IMG/VR virus record: IMGVR_UViG_3300009180_002772
Span: 1 to 51,334 of that record
Length of the DNA stretch: 51,334 nt
Strand: one strand, 5' to 3'
Source of the DNA: a virus
The position numbers and the translations under genes were made by a program. Below, piece after piece: positions 37,591 to 45,093 of this stretch. The stretch's first letter is position 1; each line of letters begins with the position of its first letter. The notes beneath the pieces are model-generated. The model was not told where the DNA came from and made no database searches. It worked only from the letters and a program-made list of their open reading frames with translations.

Positions 37591-38385
37591 TTATGATTTA
37601 GGCGCTGCCATTGTATTCTTTTGTACAATCCTCTTAATTTTTTCAACACTCCAATCAGCTTTTCTTGCTCTCAATATCTTTCTTTCACGAATGTATTCAT
37701 TTTGCGATAATTGCTTTTCACCCATATTATAATTTCTATTATGAGCCTTTAATTGAGAGTCAATATATGCTTGAATTGTTTTTATTGCATAAGGGTCTAC
37801 TAATGTTGCAGCATCTGCTGACTGACCATCTGAAATATATTGTAATACTACATTTTCAACATATAATTTTTGGTCTATTTGGATTTGATTTCTTTCTTTA
37901 AAAACTTGAAAAGTATCTTCTTGATACCCTGCACCTAAACCAAAAAACCTACCAATATTTTCACCAAAATCATTATAGTGAACTGTAAACCATTGAGCAT
38001 AAGGCAATGCGCCATAATATAGTTGAGCTTGTCCGTTATTCGAATCCGGAGGCGTTAAGTTATCTGACCAATCTTGTGGATTAAAGTTGCTATTTGTATC
38101 TAAACTTGTTAACGGATTTAATGTCAATGTAGGAACCAATGGTCGTATTCTTTGTCCAACCATAACGCTAACATTAACATAATCCTGATAATCTTCAGGT
38201 AATTCTGCTGTATTAATAGCTTGATTAACCGGAAGAATTTTTGTATTTATAACACGCAAATCGTCAAATGTTATATCACGAAGACAATCGGATGCGTAAA
38301 CCATAAATTGCATATACCAATGCAATGGGTATCCTTTTTTTAAAAGGAAATTTTTAACTATATAATCTAAACTTGCTGTAGTCAT
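37591..38385 (-). CDS. Putative head-tail connector or tail ring protein
   Basis: A 264-residue protein. The first part is helical with aromatic residues (LDYIVKNFLLKKGYPLHWYMQFMVYASDCLRDI, given as LDYIVKNFLLKKGYP then LHWYMQFMVYA), followed by a beta-rich middle (DYVNVSVMVGQRIRPLV). The C-terminal end is basic (ERKILRARKADWSVEKIKRIVQ). Together with the next two genes it forms a block of medium-sized proteins between the GroES-like gene and the large tail protein, as in neck and ring genes of related phages. No specific motif is diagnostic. Confidence 0.55.
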   Translation of the reverse strand: MTTASLDYIVKNFLLKKGYPLHWYMQFMVYASDCLRDITFDDLRVINTKILPVNQAINTAELPEDYQDYVNVSVMVGQRIRPLVPTLTLNPLTSLDTNSNFNPQDWSDNLTPPDSNNGQAQLYYGALPYAQWFTVHYNDFGENIGRFFGLGAGYQEDTFQVFKERNQIQIDQKLYVENVVLQYISDGQSADAATLVDPYAIKTIQAYIDSQLKAHNRNYNMGEKQLSQNEYIRERKILRARKADWSVEKIKRIVQKNTMAAPKS

Positions 38386-38387
38386 TT

Positions 38388-39029
38388 CTAATTATTTTTT
38401 TGTGTTGCTGAACTATAATTGTTAACTATACCTGTTTCCGGAGTAACTGTAGCAAATTTAGCAAACGCCTTTTCGACAATTTCTTCTTCCATACTAGCCG
38501 GTATTGGCAATGGCTCTGTATTTGAATACAATGATATATCCATTACAATCAAATACATATTTACCGTATCAATACCAAGCAATAAAATATCTTTTGAAAA
38601 AATAACAATGTTTTTTCTTATTTCAAACCAAACATTACCAAGTAAATCATTTAATAACTTATCCGCTCTCAATAACGCCCCCTGACCTAATGGAACAGGA
38701 ATAAAATCATTATCTTTATTGTCTGTAACCCTATAAACACCCATATTTCTTGGTAAAGAAATTGGAACAATTGGCAACACTGCTTGCGATTTATCACCAA
38801 GAGTTGTTACTGTTATATTTTCATAAAAAGCTATCATTAGATTATCTGGAATAGTTTCTCCTGTTGGCAATGTAGCATTGTAATACTGCATTTGAAACAT
38901 GGAGTTAATAATCTGCTCTATCGCTTTAACTATATCTTCATTTTGTACAGGTTGATTTGCATCCCTGAATCCACCAGCTAATCTAGTTTGTACTTGTTCA
39001 GCCAAAAGGTATTTAGTGCTATTAGCCAT
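38388..39029 (-). CDS. Putative tail/connector protein
   Basis: A 213-residue protein with an N-terminal helical pair (about 1-50, LLAEQVQTRLAGGF, DIVKAIEQIINSMFQMQ). A beta-rich body follows (VPISLPRNMGVYRV, FIPVPLGQGALL), with a C-terminal helix (MEEEIVEKAFAKFA). It is separated by two bases from both neighbours, so it is part of one operon. Not recognised; a ring or completion protein is plausible by position. Confidence 0.55.
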   Translation of the reverse strand: MANSTKYLLAEQVQTRLAGGFRDANQPVQNEDIVKAIEQIINSMFQMQYYNATLPTGETIPDNLMIAFYENITVTTLGDKSQAVLPIVPISLPRNMGVYRVTDNKDNDFIPVPLGQGALLRADKLLNDLLGNVWFEIRKNIVIFSKDILLLGIDTVNMYLIVMDISLYSNTEPLPIPASMEEEIVEKAFAKFATVTPETGIVNNYSSATQKNN

Positions 39030-39031
39030 TT

Positions 39032-39673
39032 TTATTTAGTTTCTTGCGTTTGATTTTGTGCAAATGCCTGAATATCTTGTTCAGCCATATTGATGCCCCA
39101 AAACTTTAATGCTATTGAAATAATATTATTAATATAAACATCTGTAAATTCTAACTGCGTACTTGTAGCGTTATCGTATGTTATTGTTCTTCCTGATGTA
39201 GTATAACCATAAACAGGTTTTAATGGTCTTCTTAAGTAATTATAAAAACCGGTTTGAGCAACTTGTGGATATATTTGGAATCCGGTTGCTGTATCCCTAG
39301 CTATTGGCAATGAAGTACTTACCGGTCTTAATTGACTTTTTAAAGCTAATGCTACCTCGTCTTCATTTACAAATCTTATTGAATTTATAGTACTACCCGT
39401 GACAGTATATGCACCACCAATCATATGTAAGTAATTGGAAGCAAAATCTACTTGCCCGTCTGATGTAGAAGTGAATTGAACTTGTGAACGAAGTTTTCTT
39501 ATAGCATCATGAATTTTTTGCGTTGTACCATATAATTCAAACCAATCCGATACAGCTTCTATTTGTGCGTTATCAAGTGTTGACTCAAATTCAGGTATTG
39601 TAACAAATACACCTCTTTCTTTACGCACAATAAAGACCATGAAGTTGTATATTTCGTTTAAATTGTATGCCAT
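39032..39673 (-). CDS. Putative tail/connector protein
   Basis: A 213-residue protein. Its first 100 residues are helical with FMVFIVRKERGVFVTIPEFE, and an internal segment has ARDTATGFQIYPQ and FYNYLRRPLKPVYGY, a Pro/Tyr-rich strand pair seen in tail-completion-type proteins of related phages. Its length equals that of the downstream gene (213 residues) but the sequences do not look alike. The role is inferred from position. Confidence 0.55.
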   Translation of the reverse strand: MAYNLNEIYNFMVFIVRKERGVFVTIPEFESTLDNAQIEAVSDWFELYGTTQKIHDAIRKLRSQVQFTSTSDGQVDFASNYLHMIGGAYTVTGSTINSIRFVNEDEVALALKSQLRPVSTSLPIARDTATGFQIYPQVAQTGFYNYLRRPLKPVYGYTTSGRTITYDNATSTQLEFTDVYINNIISIALKFWGINMAEQDIQAFAQNQTQETK

Positions 39674-39674
39674 A

Positions 39675-40523
39675 TTAATTTTCCTCCCAAATTCCTAATG
39701 CTCTATAGGATTTTATTAAATAATAAGATTTATCTCCATATTCATATTTCTCAAGGTACTGCGGTTCAAAACCAACAACATCTCCTTTTTCCAAGCCAGA
39801 ATCTTCGGGAGCTGATAGTACTTTTGCTCTATCTCCAAGTCTAACTTTTGCATCAATAGTATCAACAATACCCATTTGCTTTATTACATCTTTTGGTATA
39901 TTTTCATCAATTGGTTCTAGAATAATTCTATCGCCAACTGTTGCAAGTTCATCATTTTCTATTTTAGCATATATATCCCTGTAGTCAGCTTTCCAAACAT
40001 CTTTGTCGTTTATATCAATTAAATTTTTAAATAAAAACCTTTGGGTTTCACCAAAACTAAATTGAGATTTCCATCTACTTATATCGTGTTCAGACCCTTG
40101 GCATCCATCAACAAAGTTACCTCTTTTATCATGCAATGTACCTACCCATATATGGGTTATCTTTCCCGGCATTGCTACAATAAGCAATCTTTCTCCTTTA
40201 CCATTTGTAAATTTTTGGTAATAAGGGCTATCTTTTGTTATTTCAGTAAAACTTCCACCATCTGATTCAAATTTTCTTTCCGCAACTACAGAATAATCAA
40301 ACAAAACCTTATCTCCATTTTTAAGTTTAGAAACAACTTTTGAATTATCTCCTTTTGGATTTTTTGGCAATCCATAAATTTCACCTACTACTGTAGCGTT
40401 CCATTCAGGTCTATACGACCCGTCAAGGTATAACTCTAAATCACCTACTTTAATTGTATCTTGAATAGGCTTTGTTAAACTTAAAAAAATATGATTTACC
40501 GGTTGTGCTTGCATATATGGCAT
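39675..40523 (-). CDS. GroES-like two-lobed protein at head of the virion operon
   Basis: A 282-residue protein with two regions that resemble the GroES beta-barrel. The first (about 9-85) runs from NHIFLSLTKPI through VVGEIYGLPKNP to LKNGDKVLFDYSVV. The second (about 200-280) runs from DRIILEPIDENIP through AKVLSAPEDSGLEKGDVVGFEPQY. The region in between (about 100-190) is unique. The gene is the first of the virion transcript and lies next to a standard GroES gene across a terminator. It could act as a chaperonin cofactor for the capsid protein or be a structural protein that borrowed the fold. Similarity is by pattern only. Confidence 0.5.
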   Translation of the reverse strand: MPYMQAQPVNHIFLSLTKPIQDTIKVGDLELYLDGSYRPEWNATVVGEIYGLPKNPKGDNSKVVSKLKNGDKVLFDYSVVAERKFESDGGSFTEITKDSPYYQKFTNGKGERLLIVAMPGKITHIWVGTLHDKRGNFVDGCQGSEHDISRWKSQFSFGETQRFLFKNLIDINDKDVWKADYRDIYAKIENDELATVGDRIILEPIDENIPKDVIKQMGIVDTIDAKVRLGDRAKVLSAPEDSGLEKGDVVGFEPQYLEKYEYGDKSYYLIKSYRALGIWEEN

Positions 40524-40553
40524 AAAATTAGACTTTTTTATTTATTAAAAATT

Positions 40554-40587
40554 AAAATGCCCCCAAAAATTTTGAAGGCATTTTTTT
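40554..40587 (-). terminator. Rho-independent terminator after the GroES gene
   Basis: On the minus strand AAAATGCC and GGCATTTT pair around a loop that itself contains a CC/GG-flanked AAAATTTT, and a T-rich stretch follows (TAATTTTTAATAAATA). It separates the replication block from the virion block. Confidence 0.75.
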
Positions 40588-40590
40588 AAA

Positions 40591-40851
40591 TTAAATCACA
40601 GCGTCAATATAACTTTCGTCTGGGATTAGCCTTAACTTCTCCCCATCTACTTCAATATCTACCCCTACGCTATGGGCAAACATTATTCTATCGCCTTCTT
40701 TAACAAGCGCAGCTTCAGTTCCAACAGCAATTACCTTACCCGTTGAAAAATCATTTTGAGCTGTTTGCGGAAGATAGATTCCCGCATCTGTTTGCATTTT
40801 TGCTTCATCAAGCTTTACTAATACTCTTTTGTTTAATGGTTTAAATTTCAT
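40591..40851 (-). CDS. groES: GroES-family co-chaperonin
   Basis: An 86-residue protein, MKFKPLNKRVLVKLDEAK, with the classic features of GroES. It has an N-terminal strand pair, a mobile-loop region around AGIYLPQTAQ with the hydrophobic IYL that would contact GroEL, then TGKVIAVG and KEGDRIMFAHSVG. It ends IPDESYIDAVI, the usual C-terminal strand. An upstream in-frame ATG at 40902 is less likely, because it would add 17 atypical residues and overlap the preceding gene by 44 bases; the start at 40851 lies 7 bases after that stop. Phage GroES proteins (T4 gp31) work with host GroEL to fold the capsid protein. Confidence 0.85.
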   Translation of the reverse strand: MKFKPLNKRVLVKLDEAKMQTDAGIYLPQTAQNDFSTGKVIAVGTEAALVKEGDRIMFAHSVGVDIEVDGEKLRLIPDESYIDAVI

Positions 40852-40858
40852 TTTTAAT

Positions 40859-41119
40859 TTAATTTTCGTGTTTTTTAATATAATCTTGCGGACAAATTGC
40901 AATAATACAATAATTTGACTTTATTCCCTCGCCGTTTTCAACTAAAGTAATTTTAAACCTTAATTCGTCTGAAGTTAAACCAAATCCCTCGTCTATTTCT
41001 TGAATTACTATTTCGTCACCATTCTTGTATGGTCTATCCTTTTTTGTTAATATAAAGTTTTTTTCTCCTGATTTAATTAATTCAAAATATTCTTTTGAAA
41101 AGTTAAATAAATGTGTCAT
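40859..41119 (-). CDS. ASCH/DUF3850-like small protein
   Basis: An 86-residue protein beginning MTHLFNFSKEYFELIKSGEKNFILTKKDRPY. The pattern of a hydrophobic helix with YFELIKSGEKNF, then RPYKNGDEIVIQE, then a C-terminal strand SNYCIIAI, is that of DUF3850, a PUA/ASCH-related family found in many phages. Such domains bind modified or unmodified nucleic acid; the target here is unknown. It lies five bases after the upstream gene in the replication operon. Confidence 0.65.
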   Translation of the reverse strand: MTHLFNFSKEYFELIKSGEKNFILTKKDRPYKNGDEIVIQEIDEGFGLTSDELRFKITLVENGEGIKSNYCIIAICPQDYIKKHEN

Positions 41120-41124
41120 TTTTT

Positions 41125-41349
41125 TTATTTTTTATTTTTAAAATAATCATTATCTAATTCCCCACCGTCCATTTTATTGGGGTAAACAAGTATGTCGTCG
41201 TCGTAAAAGTTCCGCACCATGCCGTTGTGGTATAATATGACTTTCCAAACAGTGTTTGTGTCACTGCCGTAGTCAATCCATGCAATTGCCTTTCCGTATC
41301 CAAGTGGAGTTTCGACATCTATTGGGTTGTTTAATTCGTGAATATACAT
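41125..41349 (-). CDS. Small hypothetical protein of the replication operon
   Basis: A 74-residue protein with a compact beta pattern (IDVETPLGYGKAIAWIDYG, VWKVILYHNGMVRNFYDDDILVY), similar to small proteins common in Bacteroidetes phages. Its start overlaps the SSB stop by one base (TAATG at 41347-41351), so its expression is tied to SSB. No motif identifies a function; a small SH3- or OB-like domain is possible. Confidence 0.6.
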   Translation of the reverse strand: MYIHELNNPIDVETPLGYGKAIAWIDYGSDTNTVWKVILYHNGMVRNFYDDDILVYPNKMDGGELDNDYFKNKK

Positions 41350-41690
41350 TAAAAATTGTTTTCTTCTTTATTACTACTTGATAATAATTGTATTGTTGAT
41401 ACTCTACAATGTAATTGAGGAACATTTTCATTTGTCTTATTGTTTTGATAAGACTTTGCTTCAGGTTTGCCTTCTGTGTAAACTAATGTACCCTTCTTTA
41501 AATAGTTAGCAACATTAAGCTTTTCTGTCCAATAAGCGCAAGAAACCCAAGTTGTTCTTTCGGTATCTTCTCCTTGTTGGTTTTTAAACTTTTCGCTGTA
41601 GGCTACAGAGAAATTAATTACATTTTTACCATTGACATTGTTTACGACTGCGTCTTGTCCCAATCTTCCGATTACAGAAATTCTAATCAT
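41349..41690 (-). CDS. ssb: Single-stranded DNA-binding protein
   Basis: A 113-residue OB-fold protein: ISVIGRLGQDAVVNNVNGKNVINFSVAYSEK at the front (here split, ISVIGRLGQDA and VINFSVAYSEK), then TTWVSCAYWTEKLNVANYLKKGTLVYTEGKPEA. This is the standard bacterial SSB layout with the conserved GRLGQD, NFSVA and W-V-C blocks. The C-terminus ends KEENNF, an acid-plus-Phe tip that resembles the SSB protein-interaction tail. It coats single-stranded DNA during phage replication and lies between the helicase-primase and small operon genes. Confidence 0.9.
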   Translation of the reverse strand: MIRISVIGRLGQDAVVNNVNGKNVINFSVAYSEKFKNQQGEDTERTTWVSCAYWTEKLNVANYLKKGTLVYTEGKPEAKSYQNNKTNENVPQLHCRVSTIQLLSSSNKEENNF

Positions 41691-41706
41691 TGTTTTGTTT
41701 TTTATA

Positions 41707-43566
41707 TTAAAAATTTACTTCTTCTCCGTTGTCATCTTTATAAGGAACCCAATTATCAAACGCCTTTTGCACTGCCACATCTGGTCTTAAAATTATATTT
41801 TTATCGTTAATAATTTTCTGCAATGAATCCAATCCATTAAATAAAAATCTTCTAGTTTGGAAAAACATTTGGAACAAAATAAAACCTTTTTTACCAACAA
41901 TCTTTTGCCTTCTTATTTTTTTACTATGAAATTCACAAGATGGGTTTTGCGGGTCTGTTTGCGCAAATGGTCTATGGTACACAAGGATATTATCCATTTT
42001 ATTATTCCACATAGCTCCATCGGTTAAATCAAATACATCAGGACAAGGATAGTTACCATCTGCCGCTTTTTGCATTTTTGTTGGATGCGCAATTATCCAA
42101 AAGAAAATATTGTTTATTTGAGAAAATCTTGAAAACACTGACAATACCCACTCCAAATACTTATCACTTCTTTGAAACTTTTGATATTCGTTTGTCAATT
42201 GGTTAAACGGGTCAATATCAACACCATCAACATTCTCCTTAACGATTAATTCTAAAAATACTTCCATTATGTATTGAGGCGTAGGTGATACATCCTTTGG
42301 GTAAACATAAAACACATGATGACAAACCAAGTCATACACATACTCGTACACTTGCTTACTTGGTCTGTGTGGATTGGCGGGGCTACAATCACATCCTAAT
42401 ATTATCTCAACAAAGTCGTGGTAATATTCTTCGGGCGGATTATCTTCAGGCGAGAATGTAGCAAACTTCTCTCCGTACAACATTATCCTCATGGCTTGAT
42501 ACCATTTTTTAAACGAAGATTTACCATAGTTACCAATACCCGTAAGAACGGTTACCTCACCTCTTTTTGGCTTAAATCTTTCATCTAATTCAGGTATTCC
42601 AACGCCTTCTACTTTAGCATACCCTTCATCATAAATTCGTAACGCTTGCTCTTTTACATCAATTCCATATATTACATCTTTCAATTTTATTCCTTCATCA
42701 AATACAGCTTTTTCAACTTCAACTTCCCTTCTTGAAACCTTATCTACCAATATTTCTTTATCAAAAGATGCGCTACCAAAATTACCCGAATTTGCTTTGT
42801 ATGCTGAACGAATTGCCCTATTAGCTTCATTTTTTGTAAATTCAGAATTAGTCAAAAACTCGCTATGAATCATTGAATTAGCGGTCATTTCATTAATACC
42901 AAATCGGCAACAAGCGGATGCTAATTTAAAAATAAAATTATTCCTTTCCCCTGTTACAAATGCTTCGTTTTTATTTGAAAGCCAAGTAACGATATTTTTA
43001 AATATCTTTTCATCATCATCATTCTTTTCGTAAACAACAACCTTCTCTGTTTTCTTAATTTTTTTAAATACTTCAGCATTTTCGTTTATGTAAATTTCGG
43101 TGTCATAACTTTCATAACAAACCCGACTTACATTAATCCCACTTCGGTCAATTTCAGGAAAAACTTCTTGTAAGGCTTGAAAGTGTTCCCTATGTTTTGA
43201 ACCATTAGCTATTTTTACCAATGCCTTCAATCCATTTCCAGAAGGGCTAATCCAACAAGCGTAAACAAATGGATTTGATATTATTTCAGTTTGCTTATCT
43301 CGTAATTCAAAAATATTATCAAAATCAAGCACAACAAAACCACTATGCTGAATTAATTGAACATCGGTTCTATCTGCTCCAAATTTTCCACTAAAGCAAA
43401 TAGACGGAAGGTTTAATTTTATTTTATTTGCTTTCTCCTTATCAATTGTTTTTCTAATCTCCTCTACTATTGCCTTACTTTTTCCCTGCTGTATTCTTTT
43501 CAATGCAGCTTCAATAGAAATGTAATTTGGTTCTTTGGAAAAGATGTTCTTAAAAATGGTAATCAT
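41707..43566 (-). CDS. Primase-helicase: VirE-N/BT4734-like front with DnaB-type RecA helicase
   Basis: A 619-residue fused replication enzyme. The N-terminal half (about 50-170) shows the BT4734-like/VirE-N primase pattern: SICFSGKFGADRTD, then FVVLDFDNI with the Asp81-x-Asp83 catalytic acids, the SPSGNGLKALVKI block (108-120) and VSRVCYESYD. A short helical middle (about 185-260) resembles primase C-terminal domains. The RecA-like motor has Walker A GIGNYGKSS (343-351) and Walker B GVDIDPFNQL (448-457), and ends with a DnaB-like R-finger region. It would both prime and unwind the fork. The gene is followed by SSB at 16 bases. Confidence 0.8.
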   Translation of the reverse strand: MITIFKNIFSKEPNYISIEAALKRIQQGKSKAIVEEIRKTIDKEKANKIKLNLPSICFSGKFGADRTDVQLIQHSGFVVLDFDNIFELRDKQTEIISNPFVYACWISPSGNGLKALVKIANGSKHREHFQALQEVFPEIDRSGINVSRVCYESYDTEIYINENAEVFKKIKKTEKVVVYEKNDDDEKIFKNIVTWLSNKNEAFVTGERNNFIFKLASACCRFGINEMTANSMIHSEFLTNSEFTKNEANRAIRSAYKANSGNFGSASFDKEILVDKVSRREVEVEKAVFDEGIKLKDVIYGIDVKEQALRIYDEGYAKVEGVGIPELDERFKPKRGEVTVLTGIGNYGKSSFKKWYQAMRIMLYGEKFATFSPEDNPPEEYYHDFVEIILGCDCSPANPHRPSKQVYEYVYDLVCHHVFYVYPKDVSPTPQYIMEVFLELIVKENVDGVDIDPFNQLTNEYQKFQRSDKYLEWVLSVFSRFSQINNIFFWIIAHPTKMQKAADGNYPCPDVFDLTDGAMWNNKMDNILVYHRPFAQTDPQNPSCEFHSKKIRRQKIVGKKGFILFQMFFQTRRFLFNGLDSLQKIINDKNIILRPDVAVQKAFDNWVPYKDDNGEEVNF

Positions 43567-43568
43567 CG

Positions 43569-44264
43569 TTATATTGGTTTAAAGGCGTTTCTAGCGGTTT
43601 CTAATTCGTTCTGATACTTATTTTTTGGAGAAACTAATGTCTTATTTTGCTTCAATATAGCATCTACAACCCACCTCTTTATGGTTAAGTAATCTGATTT
43701 TGTTTTATATGACTTCTCTATTTTATACCCTGACAAATATTCATAAAAGTCAATTACATGCTTTTCGCCAAATTCTGCAACAAGCTGTAGATGCTCTTTT
43801 TGTGTCAATAAAATATTTTCTTTAAATTTTACTTTTTTCTCTCCTTTTACCATATCCTTATCCATATCCTTAACCATATCCATATCCATAGACCCTTCCG
43901 AGGGGCTTATAAGGGGCTTATTGTTAGATATTTTTAAATTATATTTTTCAAGCAATATAATTACAGAATTGTGCGCTCTATTGTCGGGATTTAAACCAGA
44001 TGGGTACTGAAATTCTAAAAAAGATGGAATAAACCACTTATTGCCTTTATCAAAAATTATAATTTTTTCATCAAAACTTTTAACTGCTTCTTTTGAATCT
44101 ATTTTTTCACCAATTCTTATTTGAGCAACCTCTATATCCACTTGCCAAATACCTGCGTGGTCGCAATCATCGCAGATATATAACCAAAGGAGCTTATAAG
44201 CCCCTTGTAAGCCCCTTATAAAGGGCTTTTTCCACTTTTCAGTGTCGGTAAATCTTTTAGCCAT
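43569..44264 (-). CDS. Replication initiator, DnaD/Lin1244-like N-terminal domain
   Basis: A 231-residue protein. The first 110 residues (KPFIRGLQGAYKLLWLYICDDCDHAGIW, given in pieces KPFIRGLQGAYKLL and WLYICDDCDHAGIW, then WFIPSFLEFQYPSG) match the N-terminal winged-helix domain of phage replisome-organiser proteins of Bacteroidetes phages. A low-complexity Met/Asp/Lys linker (about 124-142) separates it from a C-terminal region (about 150-231) with WVVDAILKQNK. Such proteins bind origin repeats and load the helicase, which is encoded two bases downstream. Two groups of iteron-like repeats lie inside this gene (44188-44230 and 43901-43921), as in lambda O-type initiators. Confidence 0.7.
   Translation of the reverse strand: MAKRFTDTEKWKKPFIRGLQGAYKLLWLYICDDCDHAGIWQVDIEVAQIRIGEKIDSKEAVKSFDEKIIIFDKGNKWFIPSFLEFQYPSGLNPDNRAHNSVIILLEKYNLKISNNKPLISPSEGSMDMDMVKDMDKDMVKGEKKVKFKENILLTQKEHLQLVAEFGEKHVIDFYEYLSGYKIEKSYKTKSDYLTIKRWVVDAILKQNKTLVSPKNKYQNELETARNAFKPI
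43901..43921. repeat. Iteron-like direct repeat pair in the initiator gene
   Basis: Two exact copies of AGGGGCTTAT (43901-43910 and 43912-43921), 11 bases apart start to start, i.e. about one helical turn. The same ten bases recur inverted at 44196-44216, and the word is GC-rich in an AT-rich gene. Confidence 0.6.
44188..44230. repeat. Iteron-like inverted cluster near the start of the initiator gene
   Basis: ATAAGCCCCT (44196-44205) and GTAAGCCCCT (44207-44216) are reverse-complement copies of the pair at 43901-43921 with the same 11-base phase. They are flanked by AGGAGCTTAT (44188-44197) and AAAGGGCTTT (44220-44229), which look like degraded forward copies. The group may be an initiator-binding origin. 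Confidence 0.55.
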
Positions 44265-44274
44265 CTTTTTGTAA

Positions 44275-44472
44275 TTAATCGTTAATAAAATCGGTATCTA
44301 GCACTTTGTTAATTGTAGCCAAATTTTTATCAGAAAGATTCATTATCCTTTGAATAAAAATTGAATAAAGTGTTGGATATGGTATTTCTGTTTTCCTTGA
44401 AAGCCAAGCTAGTGGTCGTTCTTCCTGTTCAAGATAGAGTAGAATCTCGTCTTTTACATTTGAATTTTTCAT
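44275..44472 (-). CDS. Small helix-turn-helix regulator
   Basis: A 65-residue protein with a helix-turn-helix pattern: EILLYLEQEERPLAWLSRKTEIPYPTLYSIF, where LAWLSRKTEIPYPTLYSI is the HTH and the last helices (NLSDKNLATINKVLDTDF) are like Cro/C1-type domains. It is the first gene of the replication operon and lies behind a good minus-strand promoter, facing a divergent plus-strand promoter, the usual place for a Cro-like switch protein. It probably binds this intergenic region; no obvious operator palindrome was found there. Confidence 0.65.
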   Translation of the reverse strand: MKNSNVKDEILLYLEQEERPLAWLSRKTEIPYPTLYSIFIQRIMNLSDKNLATINKVLDTDFIND

Positions 44473-44491
44473 AAATTTTTTGATTGAAAGG

Positions 44492-44522
44492 CAAAGTAAT
44501 GAACTTTATTTTTAATTGCAAA
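44492..44522 (-). promoter_or_regulatory. Bacteroidetes-type promoter for the replication operon
   Basis: On the minus strand TTTG (complement of 44519-44522), 19 bases, then TTACTTTG (complement of 44492-44499), one mismatch to TAnnTTTG. Transcription would begin about 15 bases before the ATG at 44472. Confidence 0.6.
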
Positions 44523-44534
44523 ATTTATTTTTTG

Positions 44535-44575
44535 AAAAATATTTTTTATTTATTTAATTTAATTAATTACTTTTG
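44535..44575 (+). promoter_or_regulatory. Early plus-strand promoter (P1), shared motif with 47623
   Basis: TACTTTTG at 44568-44575 matches TAnnTTTG. Instead of a TTTG at -33, a conserved block AAAAATATTTTTTA (44535-44548) precedes it by about 20 bases. An almost identical arrangement lies before the gene at 47678. Confidence 0.55.
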
Positions 44576-44593
44576 CATATAAATAATAATAAA

Positions 44594-44707
44594 ATGGGAA
44601 TAGTATATGGTATGATTTGTTTAATTCTTATATGGTTTAAGTTGGGATATGATATGCTTAATGCACCATTAGTTGATGACGATGAAAATAAAATAAATAA
44701 TTTATGA
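44594..44707 (+). CDS. Tiny single-pass membrane protein
   Basis: A 37-residue frame (MGIVYGMICLILIWFKLGYDML then an acidic tail NAPLVDDDENK) starts 19 bases after the early promoter box. Residues about 3-17 form one hydrophobic segment and the C-terminus is charged, so it is probably a short inner-membrane protein. Its stop overlaps the next start (ATGA at 44704-44707), which supports that it is a real, coupled gene. The function is unknown; small early membrane proteins can be superinfection or antihost factors, but nothing here proves that. Confidence 0.6.
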   Translation: MGIVYGMICLILIWFKLGYDMLNAPLVDDDENKINNL

Positions 44708-45093
44708 AATACTCATCTAGTTTTACTCACGACTTAAATTTTGGTGAAAAAGCCGAAGATTGGATAAATGAATTGTTTTCTAATGGTAAACTTATAGAAG
44801 TAAAAAACGATAGAATGATACATAAAACAGGTAACTTATTTATTGAATACGAATCAAGAGATAAGCCAAGTGGACTAGCAACCACTACTGCTGATTATTG
44901 GATTTACAGAATGAGCGAACTTGATTCATCATTAATATTGCCAACTAAAGCCTTAAAAGAAGTATGTAGAGTTTATTTTAAACAAAACATATTTATTAAA
45001 AACGGAGGTGATAATAACACTTCCAAAGGATTTTTAATTCCATTAACAAGATTACTAAACGACATAGCAAATAATAAACAAAATGACATATAG
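44704..45093 (+). CDS. PD-(D/E)xK nuclease-like protein
   Basis: A 129-residue protein with the order of residues found in small phage PD-(D/E)xK nucleases: Glu15/Glu18 in the first helix (GEKAEDWINELF), then IEVKND (31-36) with the Glu-x-Lys pair, then TGNLFIEYESRDKPSG (42-57), and a helical end. The fold cleaves DNA with a metal ion; relatives act on junctions or as recycling nucleases. The gene overlaps the next one by 11 bases. The exact substrate cannot be given. Confidence 0.7.
   Translation: MKYSSSFTHDLNFGEKAEDWINELFSNGKLIEVKNDRMIHKTGNLFIEYESRDKPSGLATTTADYWIYRMSELDSSLILPTKALKEVCRVYFKQNIFIKNGGDNNTSKGFLIPLTRLLNDIANNKQNDI

Noticed and set aside
40852-40902. Longer GroES start with 17 extra residues
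   Set aside because: The added residues do not fit GroES and would overlap the preceding gene by 44 bases; the later ATG gives the standard GroES start.
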